Assembly (NCBI GenBank): GCA_022702705.1
Contig: CM040423.1
Location: forward strand, 122,398,852 to 122,462,851
Origin: Papilionanthe hookeriana x Papilionanthe teres
Lineage: Eukaryota; Streptophyta; Magnoliopsida; Asparagales; Orchidaceae
Direction of reading: 5' to 3'
DNA length: 64,000 nt
The notes under the pieces are model-generated. The model was not told the DNA's origin, ran no database searches, and was given only the letters and a program-made list of their open reading frames with translations. Of this stretch, positions 49,627 through 61,424 are shown one piece after another. Position 1 is the first letter of the stretch. The number at the start of each line of letters is the position of its first letter. Made by a program: the position numbers and the translations under genes.

Positions 49627-49630
49627 GGAA

Positions 49631-51106
49631 ATGTCGAACGGGCGGTTGGTCTTGAACTTTAAGAATGGCGTAAGCCTTGCACTCGATGAAAAGAGGGTGA
49701 AAGATGGAGCGATAATCGAGATTGACTCGGACATCGCACCGGCGAGCCTACGATACGAGGAAAGTGAGCTGGGTCCCGGTTAACCGAGAAGAACTACCGG
49801 GCGGACGGTGATGAAGCCGGGTGGCCCAAGCCACCAATCCAACAACAAGAAAAGAAAAGCAAACACCGAAGAAGATAAGAAAATGAAGTCCGTAGTTGCT
49901 ACGGCGAGAGGGCGAGCTTGTCGGCGCCGCGCCCGCGAGATTCAAGAAGTGCGGAGAGCTACTCTCACGACCACGCAACGAAGAAATAAGAATCGCCGTA
50001 TCCGTAAGATGTTAAAAAAACTAGCTGCGGACCGGCGCGACGAGACAATTGTTAATACCGAGCACACACATTTCAAGGACACCGGTTCACCGGGAACTCG
50101 AAGAAAGGAGGCCGGCTCCTAGGATAACGAGAAGAACCGGGGAAATCTCCGGAAGATCGGAAGAAAGAAGGCTACCACGCCACCGGATAGAACCACCGAT
50201 AATGCATGACCTTGTTGCGAAGCAACCCCGGGGATGTCCCGACGGGCATCATCCACGAGGAGTCGAGGTATGCGGGGGAACGTGAAGGGATTGAACCATA
50301 TATCCCACAATATGTCACAAGGCCTCGCCATGCCGGATCATTCCGGAATACGAGCTGGAGAGAATGCAAAATGTTGAAAAGAAAACCTTTGAATACTTCG
50401 AGAGAATTAGAGGCGAGAAGGATCAACATACTAGAGGGCCTCGAGCTACATACCGACGTATTCTCGGAGTATGAACAACGGCAAATCGTGGATTGTATCC
50501 GGGATTTGAAAAGAATGGGCCGAGCGAGGCCGCCCGAGGGAAAACACATACTCGGAACCCCGGAGATGGATGCCGGGGAAGGGAAGAATCACAATACAAT
50601 GCGGATGCTTGCTACAACTTTCTTCGAAGACGAAGGGAAACCCACGGGGATACTCCGTCATGGGCTAGTAGATCCGATGCCATTAGTCATCAAGAGAATG
50701 GTAAAGAGATTGATAACATGGAGAGTGCGCCGACCAGATTGCATACCCAATAGCTGCATTATCAACATCTACAAACGAGGTGATCGCATACCCCCACATA
50801 TAGATCACCACGACTTTGTCGGACCCATACCGCACGGTCTCTTTCTCGAACGAGTGTAACATCATGTTCGGATCGACCTCCGGATAGCGAGGCCCGGGTG
50901 AGTTCGGAGGGCCGGTAAAGATACCTTTACCGGTAGGTTCCGTCTTGATGTCGAAGGGCAATGGAGCGGATATCGCTAAGCATTGCATACCGGAGTGCCG
51001 GTGAAGCGGATCTCGGTTACTTTCGGAAGAATGGACGATAGCAAGACACCTTACCATTTCCGACCGGACCCGGAGCTAGAGAACCTGCGGCGCTTACGAG
51101 CTGTGA
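49631..51106 (+). pseudogene. ORF3 of element B: AlkB-like 2OG-Fe(II) dioxygenase with basic N-terminal region (frameshifted in this assembly)
   Basis: The start ATG at 49631 gives MSNGRLVLNFKNGVSLALDE; the stop TGA is at 51104-51106; about 491 codons. The N-terminal half (to about 50400) is basic, with NNKKRKAN near 49845. The AlkB domain runs from about 50430 (GLELHTDVFSEYE) to the end. It has GKPTGILRHGLVDPMP, PNSCIINIYKRGDRIPP, then HIDHHDF with HxD iron ligands (His 50797-50799, Asp 50803-50805), the distal His in AKHCIP (50981-50983), and KRISVTF with Arg 51007-51009, a likely 2OG contact. The last Arg of the RxSxTFR-type motif reads Gly. It is broken by several one-base shifts, mostly at former CAG/CTG sites. 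AlkB enzymes oxidise methyl groups off bases; plant ALKBH9/10 act on m6A in RNA. The substrate here is unknown. Confidence 0.85.
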
Positions 51107-51879
51107 GTTACATGGGAGATATCACACCTCCAACGTACATCCAGCCGGCATCCTTGCCAAGGATGGCTTGGAAGGTGATGTTATTAACCATGTACCCCAC
51201 TATTCAGACATGGATTTCTGACAGATGCTTCTTTTTATGGACCAACAAAGATCATACATAGTCCGTTTTGAGTCTACATGGATTGTATGAAATATATTCC
51301 AGATCGAGTTGTATCATGTATTTTCAACATGATTGGAATGAAAGTGACCATGTCACATTTTTGACCTTCACCTCTTTTGTGCAAATTGATTGGGAAACGC
51401 CATTAAAGTTAAATGAACTTCGAACAAAGAACAGAAAAGAAATAAAGAAAGAGAATAAAAGAAAACTTTCCTAAAAAAAAAAAAAATCTTAAAAAAATGA
51501 CGAACACCAAATTCACATGAGCATTAAATAAACGATAAAATAAAATTCGAATCATTAAAAGATAAACGAAATCAACATGAATGTTAAATCAAATCACAAA
51601 GCAAATTCTCAATCAAATTTCAAATTCAATCTTTCCAAATTCCAAATCCACTCCCGATCAAGTTTCAAATTTGATCTTCCAAATTTCAAATCAAATCTTA
51701 AATCAAAACTTCAACCGAGTTCAAACTCATCATTCCAAATTTCAAATTCAATCTTTCCAGATTTCAAATCTCAATCAAATTCATATTCAATTTCTTCCAA
51801 ATCTCAAATCAAATTCTCAATCAAATTCTCAATTCAATCCTTCCAAATTTCAAATCAAATCTAAATCAGATTTCAAATT
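51107..51879 (+). other. B 3' UTR between ORF3 and the tandem array
   Basis: No gene is seen. 51107-51400 matches A 4090-4380. 51580-51880 is low-complexity CAAATTTCAAATCAAATC sequence giving spurious open frames rich in N, S, K and F. A poly-A-like run is at 51473-51485. Confidence 0.6.
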
Positions 51880-53165
51880 CAAACTTTTGGGTCGAGGATT
51901 TTACATCCAAGACTGCACTGCCTTAGGATTCTTTCCTATTGCACTGAAATACATCAAATTCAAACTTTTGGGTCGAGGATTTTACATCCAAGCTGCACTT
52001 GCTTTAGGATTCTTTTCCTATTGCCTTGAAGTACATCAAATTCAAACTTTTGGGTCGAGGATTTTACATCCAAGACTGCCTTGCTTTAGGATTCTTTCCT
52101 ATTGCCTTGAAATACATCAAATTCAAACTTTTGGGTCGAGGATTTTACATCCAAGACTTGCCTTGCTTTAGGATTCTTTTCTGTTGCCTTTGAAGTACAT
52201 CAAATTCGAACTTTTGGGTCGAGGATTTTACATCCAAGATGCACCTGTATATAGGATTCTTTCCTATTGCCTTTGAAATACATCAAATTCAAACTTTTGG
52301 GTCGAGGATTTTACATCAAGACCTGCCTTTCTAGGATTCTTTTCTATTGCCTTCGAAGTACATCGAATTCAAACTTTTGGGTCGAGGATTTTACATCCAA
52401 GACCTGCACTGCTTTAGGATTCTTTTCCTATTGCACTTCGAAGTACATCAAATTCAAACTTTTGGGTCGAGGATTTTACATCCAAGACTGCACTGCCTAT
52501 AGGATTCTTTCTATTGCACTTGAAATACATCAAATTCGAACTTTTGGGTCGAGGATTTTACATCCAAGTACCGTACTGCTTTAGGATTCTTTTCCTATTG
52601 CCTCGAAGTACATCAAATTCAAACTTTTGGGTCGAGGATTTTATATCCAAGACTGCACTTGCTTTAGGATTCTTTTCCTATTGCCTTGAAGTACATCAAA
52701 TTCAAACTTTTGGGTCGAGGATTTTACATCCAAGACTGCACTTGCCTATAGGATTCTTTCCTATTGCACTCTGAAATACATCAAATTCAAACTTTTGGGT
52801 CGAGGATTTTACATCCAAGACTGCCTTCGCTTTAGGATTCTTTTCCTATTGCATCTGAAATACATCAAATTCAACCTTTTGGGTCGAGGATTATACATCC
52901 AAGACTGCATCTGCTTTAGGATTCTTTTCCTATTGCACTTCGAAATACATCGAATTCAAACTTTTGGGTCCGGGATTTTACATCCAAGACTGCACCTTGC
53001 TTTAGGATTCTTCCCTATTGCCTTTGAAATACATCAAATTCAAACTTTTGGGTCGAGGATTTTATATCCAAGACCGCATTGCTTTAGGATTCTTTCCCTA
53101 CGACAATGAAATACATCAAAATCAAACTCTTGAGGTTAAGGATTTTACATCCAATACCTCATTGC
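51880..53165. repeat. Minisatellite of about 83-bp units in the 3' UTR of B, about 16 copies
   Basis: The anchor CTTTTGGGTCGAGGATTTTA starts at 51884, 51965, 52047, 52128, 52211, 52294, 52374, 52459, 52541, 52624, 52707, 52792, 52876, 52961 and 53045, with a degenerate copy near 53127. Periods are 80-85 bp. Small indels cluster in the GACTGCACTTGC-type part. It sits where A has its unrelated 90-bp array. Open frames in it repeat the same peptide and are not genes. Confidence 0.95.
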
Positions 53166-53588
53166 TCGAGATCCCTCCTCATTGCAATGATTCAATCCGA
53201 TCAATTCAATTTTCTTTCGAGGTTGAAGATGTTACATCTAAAACCTCAGAATTCCAATTTTCATTTCAAATCAAATCCCTCAAATTAATTTTGACAAAAC
53301 TTCAATCTAAATTGAAACTCCAAACTAAAATCTAAGTTCACACGTCAAACTTAAATTGAAACAAAATAAAATCTAAATCGAAATTCCCCAAGGTCATGTG
53401 ATTTGGGATTCACCTCCTTTTCTTTTCCCCGGCGAGAGTTTAGGAATCTCCGGTTTCAGAGATATACTTGCTACTCCCCAGCGGAAACTCTTCTACTTCG
53501 CCCTAAGTTCGTCACTTGGACATCTGTGTTGGTTTTGTTGATCGCTTCGGTCAACACCAATACGCGCGGTGTGCTCCGTCAGCTCACC
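53166..53588 (+). other. B 3' UTR, LTR-proximal part
   Basis: No gene is seen. 53166-53390 is low-complexity AAATTCCAATTT sequence. 53400-53588 matches A 2091-2280. Confidence 0.6.
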
Positions 53589-53608
53589 ACACCTATTGGG
53601 GGTCCATT
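53589..53608 (+). promoter_or_regulatory. Probable polypurine tract region of B
   Basis: ACACCTATTGGGGGTCCATT directly precedes the 3' LTR, the same as in A. The purine run is short (GGGGG), so the exact primer is uncertain. Confidence 0.45.
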
Positions 53609-56001
53609 TGTTGACCTCATTTTTGATGAGATCTTCTCTTCTTCTCTTTAGTACTTAGGATCTAGCCTTAGGCTTTTCCTTTGACTATCTTAGAGGACTA
53701 GAATTGGGACCCACCTTTTAGAAATTCAAACCACTTCTTAACTCCCTGCAAACTCCATAAACTTGATTGTAGACCCCTAATCACCTAGAGGGTTGAAATC
53801 AAATGTGGAAGTTTAAAGGATGAGTTCCTATAGGACTCTTTGGCCTTAGGAGCGCCTACAGGTGGCTCGGTGCAGTGAGAGGCCGACTTACACACACACT
53901 ACACTTCCACATACCTCCTAAAACCACACCCATACCTAACTTGACCTCCTGACTCATGTAGGTGATTCACATGGATGGTCCTTAACCCCTAAGCCCTTGG
54001 CTAAGAGGGTTAGGAACAACATAGTGGATGCCTCAAATGAGTCCCTTCATGGCTTATGTGGGCTTGATATAGCTTCATGGCTCAACCAAAATGATTTCAC
54101 TCCACTCAAATTCACCCAATCTTCAATTTTCCAAATTTTCAATTTTCCAAATTTTCAATTTTCCAAATTTTCAATTTTTGACCCTCGGGACCCTACACCC
54201 GCCTAGCCTACCCAAAACCCTTGAAATTATCCAAATTTTCCAAAATTTCCTAAATCACCCAAAATTCCTCAAAATTGATCTTAAACATTTCCACATCACT
54301 CAAATTGATCATCCATACCCAAAAATACCAAAAATTCCAAGAAAACCTCCCAATACCCTCCAAATACCCAAAATACCCCTCTTGGCCAAAAATCCAAAAA
54401 TTCAGAAAATTCCCAGAAAAATCCAAAAAATCCCAAATATTCCCAATTTCATTTTGTCCAACTACACCTTGGGCCAATTTTGTCAATTTACCCCACTTTT
54501 GTCAAAACCCCCAATTTGACCCATTTTAACCCAAAGTGAACCCAATGTCAAACCAAACCTACCCAATTGACCCCAATTTTGGTCCAATTCAATTCTAAAC
54601 TTCAATTCAACATCCCCAATAACAATCTAGACCAAATCCAAGTCCAATTTGATTGACATTTGGATCCAACTCACTTTTGGCCTTAAAGCCCAATTTGGAC
54701 CCATGACCCAAACCTAACCCAAACTCACCCAATTCAACTCCAATTAACCCCAAATCTTTTCTAAATCTTCCTTAACATTCCCACAAGCAAAACACTAAAA
54801 TGATTTGCCCAAAATTTATACCCAAACCCTACTCAAATTCAACCCAAAGCTAAAAGCCCATTTTTAACCTAAACCCAAACCTAACCCAAATGAGCCAAAA
54901 CCCCAAAATCAAAGCCCAACCAAAGCCAAAACCTCTTTGAAACACTCCCATAAACATTCCTCAACATTGATTTTACATCAATTTTAACTCTAGCCCAACA
55001 TTAGCCCAAGTTAGCCCAATTTGACCTACATAGGCCCACTTACCAAATAAACCCAAATTCAAACCAATTCAACTCCAAATCACACCAAATTGATTCCAAG
55101 CCCTTCATAGAACATCCCTAAACCAATTATGACATTTATTTGACAAAGTTATTCACAAAATTTTTATCCAAATGCCCATCCTAAAATCAAAAGCCCATTT
55201 CCCTTAAACTTTCCTAAAAGCCCACTTCACCACATCCAAAGGCCCAAAATCTACCCTAAAGCCCACATGACATCTCCATTTGTCATCCACTTAATTAAAT
55301 CCATTACCTAAGTCCTAAATTCACGATCAAATTATTCCAAATCAAGTTTCATACAAATTTCCATCAAATTACCAAAAATTCTTAAAACCCATTTTCATGA
55401 AATTGACCCAAACCTTTTCTCGAAGCCAAAGGTGAGCCATGCAAGCCATGGACAAGCCACATGAAGCCATGGAAGGCTTGACATGTGATCAAGCCATTAA
55501 TGGCAAAAGGAGGGGCCCCTTTCCTAATCCTCCTTAACCCCTTTTTTACCTTAAGCATGTCGCACACTAAACCATGCTTAGCCGCCTCATCATGGATGGA
55601 GACCACACCACTCTCCCTTGGGCGACCCAACCGATCCTCTCAGCCCAAAATCGAGGCCATGGGGAGGTGCACCCAACCCAAACCAATGGGTTGACCAAAT
55701 TAAGACCAAAATGACCCCCTCCCCATTCCATTTTAATTCAAACACTTTACACATGTCCAAGCCCAATTGACTTCACCATTGCCGAGCCACGACCTCCCCG
55801 GTCAAGATGGTGACCCATGCCTGCCGGCCGACCACCGGATCGCCGGAAAACACCACACCCGAGAGCATCATGTGAGCCCAAGCTTGGAATTCTCACCTGC
55901 TGAGTTGCCCCATGCCCAATGGCCACCATGGCTGTTCTTCTCCTCACCAGAGCAGCTGATCCCATGCCTCAACACCCCCTGGGAGGCCCTCCACCCTCTC
56001 C

Positions 56002-56009
56002 TATTTAAA
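56002..56009 (+). promoter_or_regulatory. TATA-like box, B 3' LTR
   Basis: TATTTAAA at the same place as in the 5' LTR. Confidence 0.5.
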
Positions 56010-58559
56010 CTCCACCCCTCTCGGCCATGAGGGGAGCTGAGCAAAAACCTTAAGGAAACTCTGCCAAAATTATTCCAAACTCCTCCCCATACACAGAGCA
56101 CTTGATCCCCAGTGAGATCCCCCTGCCATTTCTTCTCTGTGAGCTCAATTTCAGAGTTGAAATTCCACCCAAAACCAGGACACTTCTCTACAGTGAGCCA
56201 ATCCCCAAATTGATTGGTTCTACACCTTCACCGGACCAAGGGAAGGTGTCCACCAGCAAAAGCCCCATCTCCGGGCCACCCGAGTTGCTCCGACCTCCAA
56301 GCTTTGTAATCGGGCTTGGTTGAAATCGCATCTAGACAATTCACTGGACCGGGAGACTTCATCCGGAGCTTCGCGGGATCCAATCGAAGGTGCAACAACT
56401 CTCGGATTGAAGCCACACTTCTGCGAGCAAAGGTATGAACTAATTCTTCATCCCGAGCTTCGGAGATTCTCCATTTCGAATGCTTTAATTTCAATGCATG
56501 ATAACCGTATAGATGTGTTCGTCTCTTCAAGACGAATCCATGAGAGCATAAGAACATGAAAATCCATTGAGTATCGAGTGAGATCTTAGGGATTTAGTGT
56601 GGACGGCTCTCGGGTGAGGATGCTCGGGGACGATGAACGGATGTCGTCCATTCAATACACGCGCGGGCGGACGGCTCGGATGGCGTCGGACCGGGAGACG
56701 GAGCGATACGGCGGGCCCCGAAGCGCCGACTCGGATGGCGGCGTCGAATGGGAGCGCGACACGCGGCTTTCGGAGATGCCGAGGATGAGTTGGCGCCGCG
56801 TGGATAAATAGAAAATTAGGGTATTTTTTGATTTATTTAATTCACTAAACTTCAAAAATTCATATCTTTGTGTAGAAAAATCAGAAAAATAAAATAAAAA
56901 TACCCACTTGCTCAGTGAACAGAGGAGAATAATGTGGAAAAGAAATCATTTAATTTCATCAAGTATTTTATTTTTCATAATTTATTTACTCTCTGCATAC
57001 TTTTAATTCTCCATGCATGTATACAATTCACCATGGCATGAGACCATAGGGATTTTGAAGCCTCTGAATTTGGGAACATTCCCTGAATTTTCCAAAGTCA
57101 GAGGCCATCCCTATAAAATGTTATTGATTTTTCAAATTCATGTTGCTGTTTTGAGTATTTTAATTCCAATAAATAGCATGTTGTGAAATAAATTCTAGGA
57201 AAATTTGGTGATGTTCCTTATGACCGAGAGAACCCTAGGAAAAATAGGTTTTGAGTTAGTTTATTTAAAACAACCCTAATTGGCTTAAACACCCAAAATA
57301 GGTCTCTAATTAATTAGAGTTAACCATGCATCAAATTGACTTAAAATCAATTATCCACTGACCTTTAGGGTCAGAGGAACCCATCATAAAAATTTGAGGT
57401 CAATTGGACTTGGCTAGCCCCACTAATTGGGTTGATTAAGCCACTTAGTCATTTTAAACTTTAAAAATTCATAACTTTTAAAATACCTTTCAAAAATTCA
57501 CCAAATTGGTTTTGGAGCTTCTCTGATATCAGGGGAATTTAAGAAAATTAAAATTTCAATTTTCTAAAAAAAGTTGATTTTTAATAATATTTTAATATTT
57601 TTAATAATTAAAAAATAATAAAAATCACAAAAATAATAAAATTCACCAAAATGTCACATTTTTAATTTTAATCACTTAGGAACAAACTCCACATTTTTCT
57701 TAGGTCTATTTAGTGAAATATTAAATTTTAAAGCCCTAGGGTAATTTTAAAATAAAAAAAATGTATTTTCTAGCATATTCACTAAAATAATTATAATAAA
57801 TCATAGAAAAATCAGAAAATTGTAAAATTTGATTCTCCGATTTCCTTGATATCAGAGAGATTTTTGAAAAATATAAAATTCATTTTTCAACATTTATTTT
57901 ATTTTTAAATTAATTAACACTCAAAAACTTAAAATAATTATAATAAAAATAATATAATTCAAAAAATCACCGAAATTGGTCCAAGTGGTCCTCTGGTCAT
58001 TAGGAATGTCCCTTAAATTTCTTAAGGACAGAAAATTTCCCTTGGTCATGTTATTAAATTTTTCTTGGAAATCTCTATTTTTCACCAAAAATAATTATAT
58101 AAATAAATTAAATATAGAAAAATCACATTTTCTCCTCTCATGTCTTTATTGACATATGAGTGAAGTCATATAAAAATTTCAAGTTCATTTGAGTTCAATT
58201 TAGTGAGTTATGAAATTATTAAGCTTAAAGGGTAAAGTGGTAATTAAATTTTTAACCTTTAATTAAAACTTTAGGTTTAATAAAAAAATTAACAAGTAAA
58301 TAATTAAAGGGTAGAAACCCATTAAACAATTTTAAAATGAGTAAACTTTAATTAAATAATGGATTAAATTTGGAAGAATAATAAAATTGAAATTATTAAA
58401 GCAGGGATATTATTAGGAAGAGATTTATTCTTTAATTTAAAAATCCCTAAATTAATTATCTCATTAATATTCAATTCTTAATTAAAATGATAACTCAAAT
58501 TTAAAATATATTAAAAGACTTAATCATTAAACTAAAATTAAATTATTAAACTCTTTTAA

Positions 58560-59000
58560 AAATTTTAATTAAAAAAAATAAAATTAAATTCAAATTAAAT
58601 TAAACTAAATAAATTAAATTAAATTAAGATTAAAAATTAAATTAAATTAAATTAAACAAATTAAGTTAAATTAAATTAATTTAAATTAAATAAATTAAAT
58701 TAAATTAAATTAAAATTAAATTAAATTAAATTAAATCAAATTAAATTAAAAATTAAATTAAATTAAATAAACAAATTAAAAATAAATTAAATGAACAAAT
58801 TAAATTAAATTAAGTTAAATAAAATAAAATAAAATAAAATTTTAAATTAAATTAAATTAAATTAAATCAAATTAAATTAAAATTAAATCAAATCAAATTA
58901 AATTAATTTAACATCAAATCAAACTAAATTGAATTAAATTAAATTAAAATTAAAAGTCAATTAAATTAAATTAAATTAAAATTAAATTGAATTAAATAAC
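58560..59000. repeat. AATTA-type AT-rich tandem array in B 3' LTR
   Basis: The same array as 31280-31710, with a slightly different arrangement, for example an extra AAAAATAAATTAAATGAAC block near 58780. Confidence 0.9.
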
Positions 59001-61095
59001 AACACCTAAAACGAGAAAGAAATTAAATATAAAGCAACTTGAACACTATTCCAAATTTAAACCCTTTAACTTAAATCAAATCATTTGAATACCAATTTAC
59101 CCTTGAAAGCTTTAGTTATCATAATTCCTAAACGTAACATTAAATGAAATGTTACTCCATTTATAGGATATTCAAATGTCCTAGTTCACTGAGCAAGATA
59201 ACAAAACTTGAATCCCTGGACGATTAATTCATTTATATAATTAAATTCATTTGGACTTAAAGCAATCCTAGAAATATTGAAAAGATGTTTAAGATTATTC
59301 TTAAGCACTTCCTCAATATGATAGGACATTTATAAGAACAATTGGACTTAATTGTTCTTTGATGAAGAAAATCGTCCTCAAACCAAAACACAAGAAACCT
59401 AGACGTCATAGGAAATGACTAAGTTATAGGATTAGGAATTTGGTAGAAAACCATAACCCTTACCTTAGCTTTACCTAGGAACTTGCTTAAATATTCTAAT
59501 TGTGTTTTAAGTGCGGCTTGGGATGACGGGAAGACCCTCCAAGTACGCTTTTATTTTATTGCAATTTACTTTCCCGCAATTTACTTTCTTGCAATTTATT
59601 TAACCGCATTGCACTTACTTTTTCTTGCATGATAAACAATCTGTTGCATGAAAACCCACACCTTTAGGATAGTCCCTAAAGCCGAAACCAAAACTAAGTT
59701 AAAAGTCATTGCAAGATAAAATTCACCGCCACAACATTTCAAAATATAAAACAACTCAAAATTTAATCACAAACAGAACACAAAACTACAATTACAATTA
59801 AATTAAAACGTCCTGTTGGATGATCGGGAATACCTCGGATGATGTAACCTACGTGTTGCTAACGGGATTTCCCACGGTCTAAATGAAAGTGTGGAACTCA
59901 TTCAGTTGAGTTTAGCAAATTCATCCGGACTAAGTGAATCCGATAAAAATAATGATGCCGGAAGGATGGAACCGTGGGATCTTAACCGGTGTCGTTATAA
60001 TCAACTTTAAGATTTGTTTTAATTAAAACACAAAAACACTTGGAAATTAAGACTTCTCTAAACCAAGACACTTTTCTCATCCTCTGATTCATGACTTCTA
60101 AAACTAAACCTCTGCAACAACAAGGAGCTCGGAGCATGGTGGGCAGCACGGCCATCGTCGTCAGCAAAACTTGAATCCACATCGGCAAAACTTTCCTAGA
60201 ATTAAATAACCAAGCCATAGGACTTCGAGGTAGTTTGCCTAATGCAACATAAATCCTCAACCTTTTGTTAGGCTTTTGCACTGCAAATTAAGCCCTAACC
60301 GGACTTAGGATTCCGAGGTAGTCGTTGGGTACGACATAAACCCTCACATCTTCAAGGCTATTTGTATGATTCTATCATATAAATATAAGTCCTAATTAAT
60401 TAAAATTGACAAAATCAAAACATTTAAATAAATATTAGGATTTTCTTAAATCTAAGCCAAACAATAGGATAGTCGGGAAATTACCGAAGTTCACTTCGAA
60501 TCTGTGATTTCTCCTACCGTTCTTCCTTTGGATTCCCAAAACTAAATGTTCTAAACTTGATCCATTCCCTATTGAAATTCAAAACTTCAATCCCTTGAAA
60601 ACTTAAACTTTGAAATCCTTGAGAGCAGAATTATTGATTATTATCGAGAGTTTTCTTAGGTGATTCCCATCACTTAAGATGTAATTAACTATAGGGGCTT
60701 GCCCTTATAGGGAATTTTAAAGAACCTGAGTAATATAAAACCCTGTTTAATGTTTTCATATTAAGTAGGGGAATTTTGTCGGCTTATAAAATTGGTTCGC
60801 AGACCAAACGGATGTCACGAATCTTCTAGTTTATTTAATCGAGCCCCACCGTCAAGCAATGTGTCTATCCTTAGGGATAGATACACGGTTTGTGGTGCGG
60901 TGCTCGTTTATATAAACTATTTGGGACGTGAGATCGGTTTAATCTCATATCTTAAAACCTTCAAATTTAAAATTATTTTCAAAATCAAATACTACTTTTC
61001 AAATTATTTATTTTAATTAAATTAAAAATTCGCCGACAGATTTCTGTTAGGCGACCCCTCTTCAAAATAAAACACAACTTAAAAATATGCCGACA

Positions 61096-61100
61096 CTGAC
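61096..61100. repeat. Target site duplication of B, right copy
   Basis: CTGAC, identical to 26312-26316. Confidence 0.95.
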
Positions 61101-61416
61101 TTCCACCAAGACTGATTTCGAGCTCTGGCCGATAGAACGAATTGTTGGCTTGGTGAGGGGGCTTCCACTAGGGAACTTCTTCTCTTTGTTTGGTGATGGT
61201 GTAGAGTCAATCAATTTGAAGATTGGGTCACTGTAGTGAAGTGTCCTATTTTTGGTCTTAAAATTGAGCTCAGAAATTGAGCTCACAGAGAGGACTTTAG
61301 GGCTAGATTTCAGTGGGGATCAACTGCTCTAGGTTAGGAGAGGAGTTTAAAACCAATTTGACAGAGTTTCGTTAAGGTCTAGTGCATCCAACCTTTTGGC
61401 CGTGGAGGTGAGGAGT

Positions 61417-61424
61417 TTAAATAG
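61417..61424 (-). promoter_or_regulatory. TATA-like box in A 5' LTR
   Basis: The minus strand reads TATTTAAA, 2.2 kb from the LTR start, as in the other four copies. Confidence 0.5.

Larger units (their letters stand above)
26317..61095 (+). mobile_element. Element B: 27.8-kb Tat-like Ty3/gypsy retrotransposon with 7.5-kb LTRs and an AlkB-like ORF3, carrying solo LTR C
   Basis: The termini are TGTTGACC at 26317 and ATGCCGACA at 61095, flanked by a perfect CTGAC duplication. The 5' LTR is 26317-33775 (7459 bp) and the 3' LTR is 53609-61095 (7487 bp). The internal region is 33776-53608; without C and one duplication copy it is about 12.9 kb. It lies inside A's 5' LTR in the opposite orientation to A. 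The two LTRs are almost the same along their whole length, so the insertion is recent compared with A. The coding region is nevertheless full of small indels, many at CAG/CTG sites; see the findings. Confidence 0.95.
53609..61095 (+). repeat. 3' LTR of B
   Basis: It is 7487 bp, starts TGTTGACCTC and ends ATGCCGACA. It matches 26317-33775 along its length. Differences include a duplicated TTTTCCAAATTTTCAA unit near 54125-54175, a missing stretch near 58300 (GATCCTAATCTGATTTGGAT of the 5' LTR at 30988), an extra TTTATATAAACTATTTGGGA near 60906, and CWG/CG swaps such as 56371. Confidence 0.95.

Noticed and set aside
51577..53335. Long open frames through the 83-bp array
   Set aside because: The frame follows the repeat (KLLGRGFYIQ repeats in several phases) and changes phase with each odd-length unit.
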